64,000 bases of DNA. Origin: Erythrophleum ivorense (lineage: Eukaryota; Streptophyta; Magnoliopsida; Fabales; Fabaceae). Made by a program: the position numbers and the translations under genes. The stretch covers positions 2,467,294-2,531,293 of the forward strand of contig JAIUCV010000118.1 of the NCBI GenBank assembly GCA_026724425.1, in the 5' to 3' direction. Shown in pieces: positions 38,031 through 50,225 of this stretch. Numbering within the stretch: position 1 is the first letter of the stretch; each line of letters opens with the position of its first letter. The notes beneath the pieces are model-generated. The model saw only the letters and a list, made by a program, of their open reading frames with translations. It searched no databases and was not told the DNA's origin.

Positions 38031-38252
38031 CAAGGTTTTAAAATGCGGACCGCATCATATGATGCGGCCGCAATATTGTGGATGTGGTCCACTCCGGATA
38101 CGTAATAATCCGCAACGTAACAGTCTGCAACACCTGCAACACGTTTTATAATTTTCGCAATACCCGTAACACTTTTTATAATTTTCGCAACACCCGCAAC
38201 TGCAATGCAGTCGCAACCGTAACCGTAACCACAACCACAATTTAAAATCTTG
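38031..38252. mobile_element. hAT-like MITE, 222 bp
   Basis: Terminal inverted repeats CAAGGTTTTAAAATGCGG and (end, reverse complement) CAAGATTTTAAATTGTGG agree at 15 of 18 positions. Flanks are ATTCAGAT (38023-38030) and CTTCAGAT (38253-38260), an 8-bp target duplication with one change, as hAT elements make. The inside is rich in GCAACACC-type text, with a ~33-bp direct repeat (TTTTATAATTTTCGCAANAC) at about 38127-38200. No ORF. Confidence 0.75.
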
Positions 38253-38924
38253 CTTCAGATCATTCTCTTGTAACTCAGATGGTTAGCTTCTCATCTCGTG
38301 CTTGTTTCAGTTTTCTACATAAAACCTTTATATTCTGTTTCCAACCCTATATATAGTTATACTATTATATACTTGTTATGCTTTATTGTTTCTTCAGTAG
38401 TGACCATGCAATCACAAAGCTTTCTTTTTCTCCCAATTTATTAAACTTTGAAATTCGAATTAAAAAAAAATCTAGGTTGGTTTTTTGTTCTCGTTCGTAA
38501 TTGCTTGCATACATTCAAAATTGAAATTTTGTTTTGCTGTGGTTTTCATGGCATGAGAGAAATGGGTGGTGTTATATATATATATATATATATATAAGTA
38601 AGAGAAGTTCAAATTATTTGGCCTTTTCTTTGTTGGGTTCTAACTTTGGTAAATGCCAAGGGTGGAGATGGTGGCCCAAATGGAGGGAGTGACAAGGCGT
38701 GAATCTAGCTTAAGACGAGTTTGACATTGTGAAAATTGGAAGAGGCACACTTGGGTGAAGAGGAGTGGTAAGGCACGGGCTCAGTTTAAGATGCGTTTGG
38801 CACTAACTTGTGTATTGCGGAGATTGAAAGGTGCACATTTAAAGCATGTGCTTTTGTGAACAAGCTTGGGTTCTTGGGCTACCATAAAAAAAGAAAAAAG
38901 ACATAAGATTAGACTTTTTTTTTT
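38253..38924. other. Intergenic DNA
   Basis: Holds a (TA)n run at 38572-38596 and a loosely repeated ~85-bp segment at 38680-38850 (AGTGACAAGGCGTGAATCTA against AGTGGTAAGGCACGGGCTCA). No gene supported. Confidence 0.45.
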
Positions 38925-39813
38925 TTTCAGGGAATCTTTTTTTTCTAAGATGCAACGAAACTAAGTCTCTTAACTCAAATGCAATTCTCTTTTGTCCCTT
39001 TTTAGCAAGGTTTAGTATTGCTGAGTCATCCTCTCAATGCTTTACTTAACCTTTTTATGGATTTGCTTAACAATCATGACACGCTTCTTCCCATTCATAT
39101 TGACTCTTTCTTACAAAGGCAAAAAAAATTAAGTCAATAGGTGCAAGAGGATTAAAGTCATATATAATTTCAAAAGGCAAATACTTAGTAGTAGAATGAA
39201 CAACCCTATGTAAGCAAACTTGACATGTGCTAGCCACTCCTCCAATTCTTCAAGTTTTTTTTAACATTTGTCCATAACAAAAAAAAAATGTCATATTCAC
39301 AATCTTAGTTTGTCCATTAGTTTGCGGGTGACAAGTAGTAGAAAATAACAATTTAGTTCTAAACTTACTCCATAAAGTCTTCCAAAAATAGTTTAAAAAT
39401 TTAGCATCTTGATTTGATACTATAGTCTTTGGCATCCCATGAAGCCTTACAACCTCTTGAAAGAACAAATTAGCAATGTTAAAGGCATTATCAACCTTAT
39501 TACATGTAATGAAGTGTGTTATTTTAGAAAATCTATCTACAACAACAAAAATGGAGTACCTTCCCCTTTTAGACCTAGATAATTCCACAATAAAGTCAAT
39601 GGAAATATTTTCCTAAGGTATACTAGGAATAGGGAGGGGAGTATATAATCCATGAGGATTTAATTTAGATTTTGCTTTATGACATACAATATATCAGACT
39701 ACAAACTTTTCAACACTCCTACGCATTTTAGGCCAATAAAAATGCTCATTCAAGAAATTAAATATTTTAGTAATACCAAAATGTCTCATTAAACCACCTG
39801 AATGCATTTCCTT
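38925..39813 (-). pseudogene. Ty3/gypsy integrase relic (3' part of pol)
   Basis: Minus-strand reading enters from LTR copy B and gives a zinc-finger region (HSGGLMRHF, then HFYWPKMRR...CHKAKSK), a proline-rich link, and the integrase core ISIDFIVELSRSKRGRYSIF, FVVVDRFSKITHFI and LHGMPKTIVSNQDAKFLNYF, then FSTTCHPQTNGQT. The core Asp pair is visible (IDF/VVD and SNQD). Past 39250 frame changes set in, but KQIHKKV, GQKRIAFELRDLVSLHL and RKKRFPE can be followed to about 38925. Integrase inserts the DNA copy of the element into chromosomes. Stops at several Trp/Gln positions and frameshifts make this copy inactive. No LTR was found at its 3' end. Confidence 0.85.
39809..39813. repeat. Target site duplication TCCTT, left of LTR copy B
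   Basis: TCCTT here and at 42937-42941. Five bases is the usual duplication length for Ty3/gypsy integration. Confidence 0.85.
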
Positions 39814-42800
39814 TGTTACAACTAGCTTCTAATAGACTTATTTAATCCATTTATTTTCAATAGCAAAAAATTTACAACGGTTACTAAGTTTTTGGTGGCA
39901 GTTTTGTTTTGTTCCTTACATCAAGTTTCACTATAAGAAAATTTTAAATTTCTTTTCTTTGCCACCCAAGGCTACCATAGAGAACTTTGCTTTGATCTAT
40001 AAGACTAGAATATGAGACTTTTTTGCATATAGAGATTATATAACTCATTTTGGCCATTTTGACATAATAAGGCTTACATTTTGAAAATTTATAACTTTTG
40101 CTATATAGCTCCTATTTATGCAAATTAGGTGTCTATAGAAAGCTTGTGGTGTGATCTATATGCTATTAAAATTTCAAGCAAAAATAAATTCATTTAGCTA
40201 ATCAAAAACCCATGAAACAATAGTTGCTACAGTAGCTATAGTACTGCATCAAATCCATATTTCTACACTAACTTCAAAAATTTTTAAAATATTATGTATA
40301 GCTCCAAAATTTTTCATTTTTAGTTCGTTAGAAAGTTCTATAAATTCTCTAATTGTATGTCAAATTTTAGCCCCAAACTAAGTCATTTGGATTGTCAAGA
40401 GTAGAGGTACAATTTATGACTTATTTAAACTAAAACTTGGTTCTAAATTAGTTTAATTAGCCTCTAATTTGCACTCTTTCATTTTGAGCAAATTTTAATT
40501 ATTCCAAGCATCAATTTCATAAAAGTTCATTATCTTAGCTTATATCAAAATTTGACCATTCAACACCCAATTATACATATAAACCGTAATGCTTCACATA
40601 TGTAAGTTCATCTACTAATCATCCAAACATACATCAAAATGGCTCACATTCATATTCTCAAGCTCATATATAGGTTACCATTACTTGTTCGTGTCATACA
40701 TAGTATATTTTGTTATTATTACATATCATATGATATCAAATGCATTCTCTACATCAAAGGCTTATAATATGCCATTGCTACAACCTAACTATTCTTAATT
40801 TCCTCTTCCTTGCTTGATGGACTTGTAATGGTTAGTGGGAGCATAGGATGAGATTCTTGGGAGAATCTCAACAAAAAACCTCAATCATATCAATGCATAC
40901 AAAAATGATATGAGGAAATATAATGCATGTGGTACAAGTATATGATTCATATGCATCATGTAACTTAAACACAATATTTAGCTTGAACTTTCATTTTTCA
41001 TCAAGTCATGGCATTTGAATATATTGGCTAGGCTCAACTAATTTCAAATTAAGACTAAAAAAGAGTTACTGCACTTAATTCCATCTCATAGGGAGATAGG
41101 AGCCTAAAACATACAATACTCATGCATAACTCTCATAATAAAAACCATATCAAGGCATAACCTATAAATACATCAAGTAACTACACATATAAGCATATCA
41201 ATTTATTCAAACATTCAAATGCAAGCAGGATAGAGAGATAATGCTATCTTATAGGTTCGAGAAGTTCAAGTCACTACTAACCCACTTGTTCCCTTTTTTC
41301 CTTTGATTTTCTTGGGCTTGACACCCACAAGTTGGTGAATTTAAGCTAACTTGGCCTGCATATAGTAATTATAAGACAAAATAAGCTATTAGGATTCATT
41401 CTATCTTATATTATCTTCTTCCAATTCTATTAGGACTCAATATGCCAATTTAGGTCATTTTAGGTCTTTTAAGAGGTAACTATTGGAATTCACTTTTTAG
41501 GCTCCAAACTTTTACTTGTTATGAGTTATATAACTTTAATGGAACTCATTATGCTTGATTAAACAAACTTAGAGTCAACTTGTTTCTTTAGGCCTATTTG
41601 AATCCTAAAATTTTACCTTTCAATTTGAGGCTCCTATATTCAATTCAATGGTTCATTAATGTTTATAACTCATATGTAAACCATTTATAACCTCAGAATC
41701 AAAGAAAACTCTTCTTTAGTACTCTCTTTAGTTTATGGTCGAACTTATACTACATGGAGCCTAAATGGAGTTTTCTTCATTCTTCTTGGGAAATTGATAC
41801 ATATGGAGGTTCCTTAACTCCTTTTTAGTTTAGAGATGGTCTTACACTACTTGAATTGTCTTCCTAGGGTTCCAAAACTTTCAAGGTACAACTTGAATCC
41901 TATGTGGTCTCTTTTGCATTCTAAAGCTTTAATTGGTTCCCTTGGTATTATCTTAATCTACACACTCCTAAAACCTTAAACACATCATGTTTTGATCAAA
42001 ATTAGATTTCATTTAGAATTCCCATGCTTAGGCTAAACCAATAGAAAAAAGAATTTCAAAGGAGAAGCAATTTTCTTATATGGCATCATACCTTATTTGA
42101 AAGCTTGTTTAATGGTGATTTCTTCGCTATATTTGGTTACTTCAAATTCCCTTCTTTCTCCAAGAGTTTAGCCACCAACATGGTCCTTTCGATGAACCAA
42201 AATTATTAATGGAAAGAGCTAAAAGAGTAGAAAAAATTTTCTAACTATGTTATAGCAAAATGATACATAGTTTCTTACCTATCTTGCTTCCTTTTCTTTC
42301 TCTTTCTTCCCTCTCTTTCATGCCTTGGAAGACCTGGTTTCAATCTGAATATGTTAGTTCTAAGAGGCTAGGGTAGATGACGTAACAATAAAAAGGACAA
42401 AAGGAAGATATTTTGAACAATTTCAATAATTCCCTTTTCATCCTTAAATTTTGACTGGTATGTTTGGATTCATTTTATATCTTTTTTAATAACCGTCTTT
42501 TTCATATAAAAATTAGGCTCTCTACTTTATAAAAAATATTTAATTTAAAATTTTTGGAGTTTAAAAGCATTCCAAATAATCCGATCAATTTACAGTCAAC
42601 CAATATCTTAAATTATACATTAGAAGAGTTTTAACCATTCTGATGATTCTTATAGTTTTTAAAGTTTTGAAAATCTTAGTAAGCTTAATTTTGACATTTA
42701 AAACTTTTTTCTTTCAATTTTTAAAATTTTGCTCAAAATTATGATTTTGTTACTGGTACGTCTATTTCCTCCGTTTAGCCACTTTAACTCCAATTTCGGA

Positions 42801-42936
42801 TCTTTGTTGATTTCTTGTCCTTGTTTCATAATATTCTAATTAATATTCTATCATTAGTTAGCTTTAATTTATTTTATTTTGGGATCCTCTTTTGTCATCT
42901 TACCAAATTCTCATTCAGTTTAAGTTGAATGTTACA
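39814..42936 (+). mobile_element. Solo LTR, copy B (3123 bp)
   Basis: Starts TGTTACAAC and ends GAATGTTACA, with inverted termini TGT..ACA and an exact 5-bp duplication TCCTT on both sides. Removing it with one TCCTT joins the gypsy frame on the minus strand without a shift (KLCVSNYP...LLVKE meets MHSGGLMRHF), which fixes both ends. No ORF longer than ~60 codons with any domain, no polypurine tract or primer site, and no internal direct repeat was seen, so it looks like a solo LTR left by recombination. It is closer to copy D than to A or C around 40800-40900 (GAGATTCTTGGGAGAATCTC). Length is nearly the same as copy A. Confidence 0.88.
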
Positions 42937-45290
42937 TCCTTCACCAATAACATACACATAGGATAATTAGAAACGCAAAGTTTATCAACATGAAGCGATA
43001 ATCCATCATACAAGTAAAATTTGCCCCAACCAAGTCCAAACTTGCAATGGCTAAAAGTTTCACCAAAGTCAACATTGTTAATATACAATTCTTTGATGAA
43101 CTCAACACCAAAAACTTTAGAATCTAACATGGAAAGAAGAACATACCTATTTGAAAGTGTATCAATAACAATATTCTCTTTACCTTTGTTGTACTTAATC
43201 ACATATGGGAAAGATTCGATGAATTCAACTCCATTAGCATGCCCTTGATTCAATTTGTTTTGGCTCTTAATGTGTTTGAGAGCCTCATAATTAGAATGTA
43301 TGACAAATTCCTTAAGCCACAGATAATGTTGCTAAGTTTCCAACACTTTAACTAAAGCATATAGCTCCTTATCATATGTAGGATAGTTAAGAGTAGGACT
43401 ATTTAACTTTTTACTAAAATATGCAATGGGCTTACCTTTTTGTATGAGTATACCTTGTATGCCAATTCCACTTGTATCACATTTAACCTAAAAAAATTTA
43501 CCAAAGTCTAGAAGGGCTGGCAAAGGTACATGGGTGAGCCTCTCCCTGGTGGTTTCAAAGGCTCTCTTGAGCTTCTCCCCACTTAAATGGAATATTCTTC
43601 TTTGTCAACTCATGCAATGAGGCTACCAACCTACTAAAGTCCTTTATGAACCTATTATAAAAGCTTGTAAGTCCATGAAAGCTCTTTACATGTTCAATAG
43701 TGGTAGAGGTTGACCAATATTGAATGGCTTTGACCTTTTTTCCATCCATCTTGATCCCTTCAACACTCACAACTAAACCAAGGAAAATAACTCTGTTAAC
43801 GCAAAAATCATACTTCTTTAAATTGTCAAACAATCTTTCTTTTCTTGCAACTTCTAGGACTTGCCTTAAGTGATCTACATGCTCATGCATAGTCCTACTA
43901 CATAGAAGAATATCACCTATGAAAGTATGTAAGACATGATTCATTAGCCTAAAAAATGTGTTAAGTGCATTAATTAAACCAAAAGACATAACTAACCATT
44001 CATAAAATTTATATTTAATCTCAAATACAGTTTTTCATTCATCTCCTTCTTTCACTCTAATCTGATGGTAGCTACTTTTTAAATCAATTTTGAGCCATTT
44101 AATTCATCAAGAATATCATCAAACCTAGGGATAGGATAAAGATATCTTACTGTTATGTTATTAATGACTCTACAATCAACGCATATAGTCTATCTGCCAT
44201 CCCTTTTAGGCACAAGTAGCATTGATATTGCACATGGGCTAAGGCTCTCCGTCACATATACTTTATCTAGCAGCTCTTGTACTTATCTTTGAATCTCTTT
44301 AGTCTTTTTAGGATTGATGCAATATGCTAGGTGGTTTGTTAAAGGGGTTCTAGGTATAAAATCAATTTGACATTTTATCCCTTTAATTGGTGACAATCTA
44401 GGTGGTACCTCTTTTGGAAAGACATCTTCATATTTCTACAAAAGAGACATAATAACACTAAGCAAAATAGAAGTTAAGTCGTTAGTGTTCAACATAGCTT
44501 TTTTGCAAATAAATACTATGAGGTCTTATTAAGAAAACAGAGTTTTCTTGATTTTACTTTTTCTTTCCACTTACAAACTCTTCTCTTTTTCTCCCTCTTT
44601 TTCTCCTTACCCTTGGATTTCTCTCTTTGTTCTTTTTCTCCTTTTGGTTTACTCTCTTTTCCTTTCTTATTTTCACTTTCTTCTTTTTCATACACTTTTA
44701 TACTCTCATATTCCCTTTTCTTTTCCCTCTTCATTTAATCTTCTAATATTTGTTTTGGTGACATAAAAAAGAGGGTTATAGGTTCTCTTCTAAATGCAAA
44801 AGAATAACGATTTAAAAAATCATTATGTGCAACATGCCTATCATACTACCAACGCTTACCTAATAAAAAATGACATGCTTTCATTGGTACAATATTACAT
44901 AGTACTTCATCTTTATACTTGCCAATAGAAAACATTATCTTTACTTGTTTTGTTACCCCTAATTCTCTACATTTATTTAGCCATTGCAGCTTATATGGTC
45001 GTTGATGTTTGAAGGTAGATAAATTCAACTTCTCTACTAGCTTAGTGTTTGTACATTGCAGCGACTTCTTCCATATGTGATTACACGAAAAAAATTTTCT
45101 TGGACTTGGCAGCAAATATGAGATAAGTTTTTTCTTTACCTATCTTCTTTTGCCATCATCTTGACACCAAGGACTTTCTAAGTCATAAGAAATTCTCCTT
45201 CTTTGACATATTTTTCATTTTCAATGAATAGCTCTTCTGTTTTTTAGTTGTTTCATGTTTAGTCTCCCACTCACCAAGATATTGATAATT
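42937..45290 (-). pseudogene. Ty3/gypsy protease-RT-RNase H relic (5' part of pol)
   Basis: From right to left on the minus strand: a protease-like part (45115-44846: LVEKLNLSTFKHQRPYKLQW, IVPMKACHFLLGKRW); a Lys/Glu-rich link (44734-44516); reverse transcriptase, entered at about 44290 (VQELLDKVY..SPCAISMLLV, then PKRDGR followed by a stop where Trp is usual, VDCRVINNITVRYLYPIPRF); and 43989-43555 with MSFGLINALNTF...EHVDHLRQVLEV...IKDFSRLVASL. The RT catalytic FDD/YxDD box is missing: the sequence runs FIGDILLCSR, as if about eight codons were lost. RNase H/linker text (VIKYNKGKENIVIDTLSNRY) ends at the LTR. Inactive. Confidence 0.85.
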
Positions 45291-45299
45291 ATGATTTTA

Positions 45300-45698
45300 T
45301 CAAAAAAATTTATAATAAAATACCTGTACCAATTTTATATTTTCGTTTTTTGGCCAATTAGATCTTGGGTAATGTCGATCATAGTGCCGCGAATGCAAAA
45401 TTCTCGTGGCACGCTGTTGCAACGGTAGCTGGGACCCACACGCGTTGCGTACGTGGCACCCTTTGACTGCCCCGTCACGGACCTTCAATGACGGGCTGTC
45501 ACACGGACCCTGTTATTACGTTGCACTCGCTCGGTTGTGTCCCTGTATCACTCCTCCTGGGAGGAGCAATAAACATGAGACGGTTCCTCCTTCTTTCTCT
45601 GCAGACAAATCTCAGTCTCTAAATTTCTCAAATCATAAACGATTTATCAGTTTGCTGTTCGTTCCTAATCCACCACTCAAATCACAGGCGCAAACAGG
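45300..45698 (+). promoter_or_regulatory. AT-hook gene upstream region and probable leader exon
   Basis: GC-richer than all its surroundings from 45360 to 45700, with CT-rich leader-like text, and ending at a possible donor (CGCAAACAG/GTTCGC at about 45698). This is the only plausible start region upstream of the AT-hook coding exon. It abuts the 5' end of the gypsy relic, with no gap that I can see. Transcript start not determined. Confidence 0.45.
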
Positions 45699-46594
45699 TT
45701 CGCCCATCTCGTGATCTCTCTTTCTCTCTCTGAAAATCGTCTCTTTTGCTCTTTTATGTTGCTTTTGATCGATAAAAATCCAAATTAGAATTTATAGGAG
45801 ATGTATTGTTGATTTTAAGAATTATTTTTTTCCCTGAGGGAGCAAATAATTGTAAATGAAAACCATTTTGGCTGCTGAAAGGGGGAAAGTTGAATTTTTA
45901 CGTACGAAGAAGTTAAACCCTTGAGCAGTGGTGTTCGGATAATTATGAGAATTTTAGTTCTTCCGTGGGTTTTTTTTCTTTTTTTATTTCCTAATTTTTC
46001 TTCGGTTTTCATTTATTGCCATCAATCAAATTCGTTGTTTTTGAAAAGTATATGTTAGTGTTATCAATTTTTTCCTTCATTATTCTCTGGAATTTAAGTT
46101 TTTATTTTCTTCCTCCTTTTTTGTCTTTTGTTTTTGTCTTTTTTAGTGATTGGGCTTTTTTTTTTTTTCCCTTTTTCTGGCAGGTATCATAAAGCTGCAC
46201 TGCCAACGTAACAGCAATAAAAAAGAGGTCCAGGGGCTAGACAATTTTCCCTTTCCAAGTTGATTTATTTTGTAATGAATGATCTTTTGTTTACTCTTGT
46301 GGCATCCAAGTCTCTACGATGATGTTTTTATGTTCACTTTGATAACTTCTTGTAGGTTCTATCACCACTCTCATCATGTCCCCATTATTATAATTCATTT
46401 TGTTTGCATTTTGTGCGTAAAAACATGCATACTATTCATTAACTTCCCGGAAACATATTGAGCTGATTGGCATGTGGGCTATGTTTTGCTACCCAAATTG
46501 GAACCTCAGGAGGGAGCATAGTCAAAAATAGCTTGCTGTAGGTGGTAGCTCTGTGTTATGGGCTGTGGCACTATGTATGGCCTTGCAAGTTTAT

Positions 46595-47293
46595 GCATTG
46601 TTTGGTATGATAGAAAGAAAAGCAAAGGAAAGGAAACAATACAAGAGCAAGGAAAGGGGATGGAAAAGAAAGTGGATGAGTTATTACTCATTTTGTGTGG
46701 TATGATAGGATGAAAAGCTAGAAACATTTCCCTTCTCTTATTTGGTTTCATTAAGCAAAAGAAAGAAAATACTTGTAAATAAGATGTTAAATTATTTTAT
46801 TATTTTGTACCTAATTAAATATATTTACAGGAATATAGTATATCTTAATATAAGTGATTAAATATATTTGTCATATGACAACAATGACAAAGTCTTTTCC
46901 CAATAAGTGGGGATATTCTCCATATAAAAAAATTAAAATCCTTCATTCTCTTTTATCAATAAATATATTGGTTCTAATTAAGTAAAAGCAAAATATATAT
47001 TAACATTAAAAATTCTTTTTTTTTTTTTGGGAGATGGATGAAACTTCTCCCACAAACCACTTCATTAGATTTGAGAAGCTTTCAAATTGCTTTCCATCAT
47101 ACACATATTGGTTCTAATTAAATGGTTTGCTTTCCATAGCATTTCCATCCCTCTTCGACTATCACTAGGCAAAAAGAATATAGGTGGGTTGCAAATCTTT
47201 TCTTTTCATCCTCTGTATACGTACCAAAGGAAAGACAGCTTCCTTACACAATTTCCTTTCCCTTCTTTTGCAGTCCTTCCTACCAAACAAGCC
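46595..47293. mobile_element. Inverted-repeat element in the AT-hook gene intron
   Basis: The left end GCATTGTTTGGTATGATAG and the reverse complement of the right end GGCTTGTTTGGTAGGAAGG match, followed by further paired text (AAAGCAAAGGAAAGGAAAC against AAAAGAAGGGAAAGGAAAT). TTGTTTGGTA...TACCAAACAA termini are common in plant MITEs. The left arm is itself partly repeated at 46695-46735. Target duplication not resolved. Confidence 0.5.
46879..46914 (-). mobile_element. Tiny RTE 3'-tail fragment
   Basis: ACAACAATGACAAAGTCTTT followed by TCCCAATAAGTGGGG closely matches the 3' end of the RTE at 55973-56012 (ACAACAACAAAGCCTTTTCC, CACTAAGTGGGG). Only about 36 bp remain, so it is a severely 5'-truncated insertion or a related SINE tail. 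Confidence 0.5.
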
Positions 47294-47835
47294 ATTAATG
47301 TTGTGTGTCTATAGCCATGCCATAAGTGCTATGCTACAAGTGCTATTTTTTCTGTAGCTGTGCTTTTTGTATAGTCTTGTAGATTCTATCACCAAGCTCC
47401 TTTATTGTTTCCCTTACTTTTGTTTACTTGTCCTCAGGAATGGATCTAGGATTAAACTTCTTGTTGGGCGAAAATTAAAAAAAAGTCAACATGTTTATGT
47501 ATGTAAAATTTTTTTCTCATCTTAGGTCATACTTGGTCTAGGAATTATAACTCACACCTTTATGGACTGCTTAATTAGTGCTTATCAGTTATTGGTCAAT
47601 GGGTCTATATAACTCACACTTTTAGGCGTGTACCTTTCTCTTTCTCTTTCATTTATCTGCTTACCACAAACCCCAACTTCTACTCTTGCATGTCTTCGCC
47701 ATTCCTCTTGTAATTTGTTCTCTTGAAATTGAAAGGAGAGTTTTATCTCGGTGTTAGTTTCCCTTGTCTTGTTTTGAGCTTTTTTATCTGGCTTCAGGAT
47801 TTAATGAGAAAGGGGACCAATTTTCTGTTCCTCCT

Positions 47836-47945
47836 CCCCCCCCCCCCCCACAAAAAAAAAAAAAAAAAAAAATTTCTAGCTCTCCCTCTTTATTCCCCCC
47901 TTCCCCACCCCCCCCCCCCCCCCAAAAACCAAAAAAAAAAAAAAA
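47836..47945. repeat. Twin poly-C/poly-A tracts
   Basis: A C14 run followed by A21, then about 40 bp later a C17 run followed by A15 with one interruption. ORFs reading through them (poly-Pro/Lys on one strand, poly-Gly/Phe on the other) are artefacts of composition. Tract lengths may not be exact in the assembly. Confidence 0.85.
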
Positions 47946-48174
47946 TTCTTTTCTTCTTCTCTGCATAGTGCTAAAGATCATTCTGATTCATTGATTCCTT
48001 GCTTTTATTTAACAACAATATAGTCATATGGTTATCAAAATGGTGGGGGGCAAGCACCCCCCTTGCCTCCATCTAGATCCATCACTGTGTCCCTGATAAC
48101 TCTTTTATCTCTTCTTCTTGGACTGAACTATTATAAATCTTTAAAAAGCAGGATTGGTGGTTTGGCAAGTTATG

Positions 48175-48197
48175 ATATATATATATATATATATATC
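48175..48197. repeat. (AT)n microsatellite
   Basis: About eleven AT units in the AT-hook gene intron. Confidence 0.9.
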
Positions 48198-50225
48198 AGG
48201 AGTTCTCTTTATAGTAGTATAGTAGAATGTAGATTATGGGAGTGGATCTCAAATTGAGGTAGGGCCCATCGATCAGGCAAGGTTGCCTACTTTATGGGAT
48301 GGGAAATATGAGCTCTATGCTTGTTTTTATCTTTCATTTATGTTAATTTGATTACTTGAATAAAGTCTCAGCTTGAATTTGTGAGCAAATACAGAATAAA
48401 TTTAATGCTATAATTATGATTGGGGCATAAGTAGAAAACAGTAGTTATATTTGATATTCTGTCATGATATGGGTTATTCTTTATATACGAATTATCTTTT
48501 TATATGGAAAATAAACAATGCCTTAGTGGCTGATGCTGGGCCAGGCTTGCACATTAAAGTGACTAGAACAGTTTTATATAATAGTGAGGGCTAGAGTTGT
48601 GATATTTTGTTATGATGTTGAAATTGAATAGAATTACTGGAAACTTTTTTTGCTGTTTGCTAGATTGATGAACTTCTTTGTCTATGGTTTAATTGGCTAA
48701 GTAATACAATGTTAGATGGCAGCATGCCGCAATCTCCTAGAAAGAACTGTGAAATGGAGTATATTCCTTGCATTTGTTGTTTACTTATATATATGTTTTA
48801 AGTTGAAACCCTAAGCTACTAGTTATCTTTGAAGGATGGGCTGTTAAAGTGATGTATATATTCAAATAAATACAAGGAAAAGAGATTTATATAGTGAACA
48901 AGATTTTTTTTTTCTCCAAATAAAAGTATAATCATATAAGATGATTTGGATTTAGTTTCAACTTTCAAAAGCTTGATTTTTGTGCTCTACATTGTTTTTC
49001 TGAAGTACTAGATAGACTAGGAGCTTGCAATGCTGGTTGTTGTCCTAAATTATATGCGGATATCTGATCCTTCTTATTGCAATTTATGATTTCTGTTTGA
49101 AGTGCCTATACCCCATAGGTTTTTAAGGGCATGTTTGGTTGATTGAAAACGGAAGGAACAAAAATTCATTTATGCTAGCTTGGTGTATCAGCATAAGTAT
49201 ACAAGGAGAAATTAAAAGTGAAGAGGTTGGCATTTTTATTCTGTCAACATTTTCTTTTTTCATTAATGAGGCCATAAAGGAGTGTAGAAGTTTTGTGAGT
49301 CAAAACAATATGGGCAAACTTGCAAGTTTACCTTTATGTCTTGCTTAAGAAGTTAAATGCAAAGATATAATCACGTATAAAATATGATTTTGCTCCTCTT
49401 TTCTTTCAATCCTTACCAGTAAGAGGATGCAATTAAAATAAATATGACCTTCCATCCAAGTTTTTTACCACCAAGCTTAGAGTTAGTCAGTTAGTATCTC
49501 AAAATGGTAGTAATTTGTTGGCATCTTACTTAACCACAAACTTGAAAATTGGCACTCTAAATTGGAATTTCGTATTTATTCTGATGGTTGGATGCTATAA
49601 TTTTTGAAATCTTCTAGTCATGAATAATTTGAGTTATTTCCTAGTTTTCCCCTGTGAGCCTCATGAATTTATTACTTTGGAAGATGTATTAGTGGTGGCC
49701 AGAAACATAAATTATGACATGGGTTTGCACTATTCATTTACAGCTCTTAAGTGTAGAGACTATAAATGTCTCACCATGTTAAAGCTTGTCAATAGGTTTT
49801 CGACACCAAAGAAACTGAACTGGTTGGCACTTACCATATTTTTAACTGGAGAGAAAAGTATAAGTTAAATATGTTTGTTTGAGGGAGTTAATGTGACTGC
49901 TTTAAGTTTATCAAATATGGTAGATGGAAGTAAACGAAACTTCATATTAATTGATAACAGGTTATGTTGTATTAGATTATTTTGACTTACAATTGGCGGT
50001 TAGATAGTGGCTCCAACATAAAAATTTCAGATATGCTTGCATGTGTTTTTGGAGGGGCAGGATTAAGGAACCTACTTCATAATCTTTTATATAATATAAA
50101 TGAAACTATTGAGAAAATTATTATCCTATCGTGCTGAGCTTTAATGTATCTCAAGTAGTAGTTTTATTCTTACTGCAGGGTGGTAGGGTGAAGAAAGAAG
50201 ACACTGGAGTGACAAAAATACCGAG

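Larger units (their letters stand above)
45699..50178 (+). other. Probable 5'UTR intron(s) of the AT-hook gene
   Basis: The acceptor TTACTGCAG ends at 50178, 47 nt before the ATG. A further untranslated exon may start after GGCAG at about 46183. No protein-like reading was found in this 4.5 kb; ORFs at 45815, 46506, 47087, 49139 and 49620 lack any domain. It holds an inverted-repeat element, an RTE tail fragment and homopolymer tracts listed separately. Confidence 0.4.

Noticed and set aside
44548..44766. Plus-strand Ser/Phe/Leu-rich ORF
   Set aside because: Antisense shadow of the Lys/Glu-rich linker in the gypsy relic.
47723..47994. Poly-Pro/poly-Lys and poly-Gly ORFs
   Set aside because: Produced by homopolymer C and A tracts.
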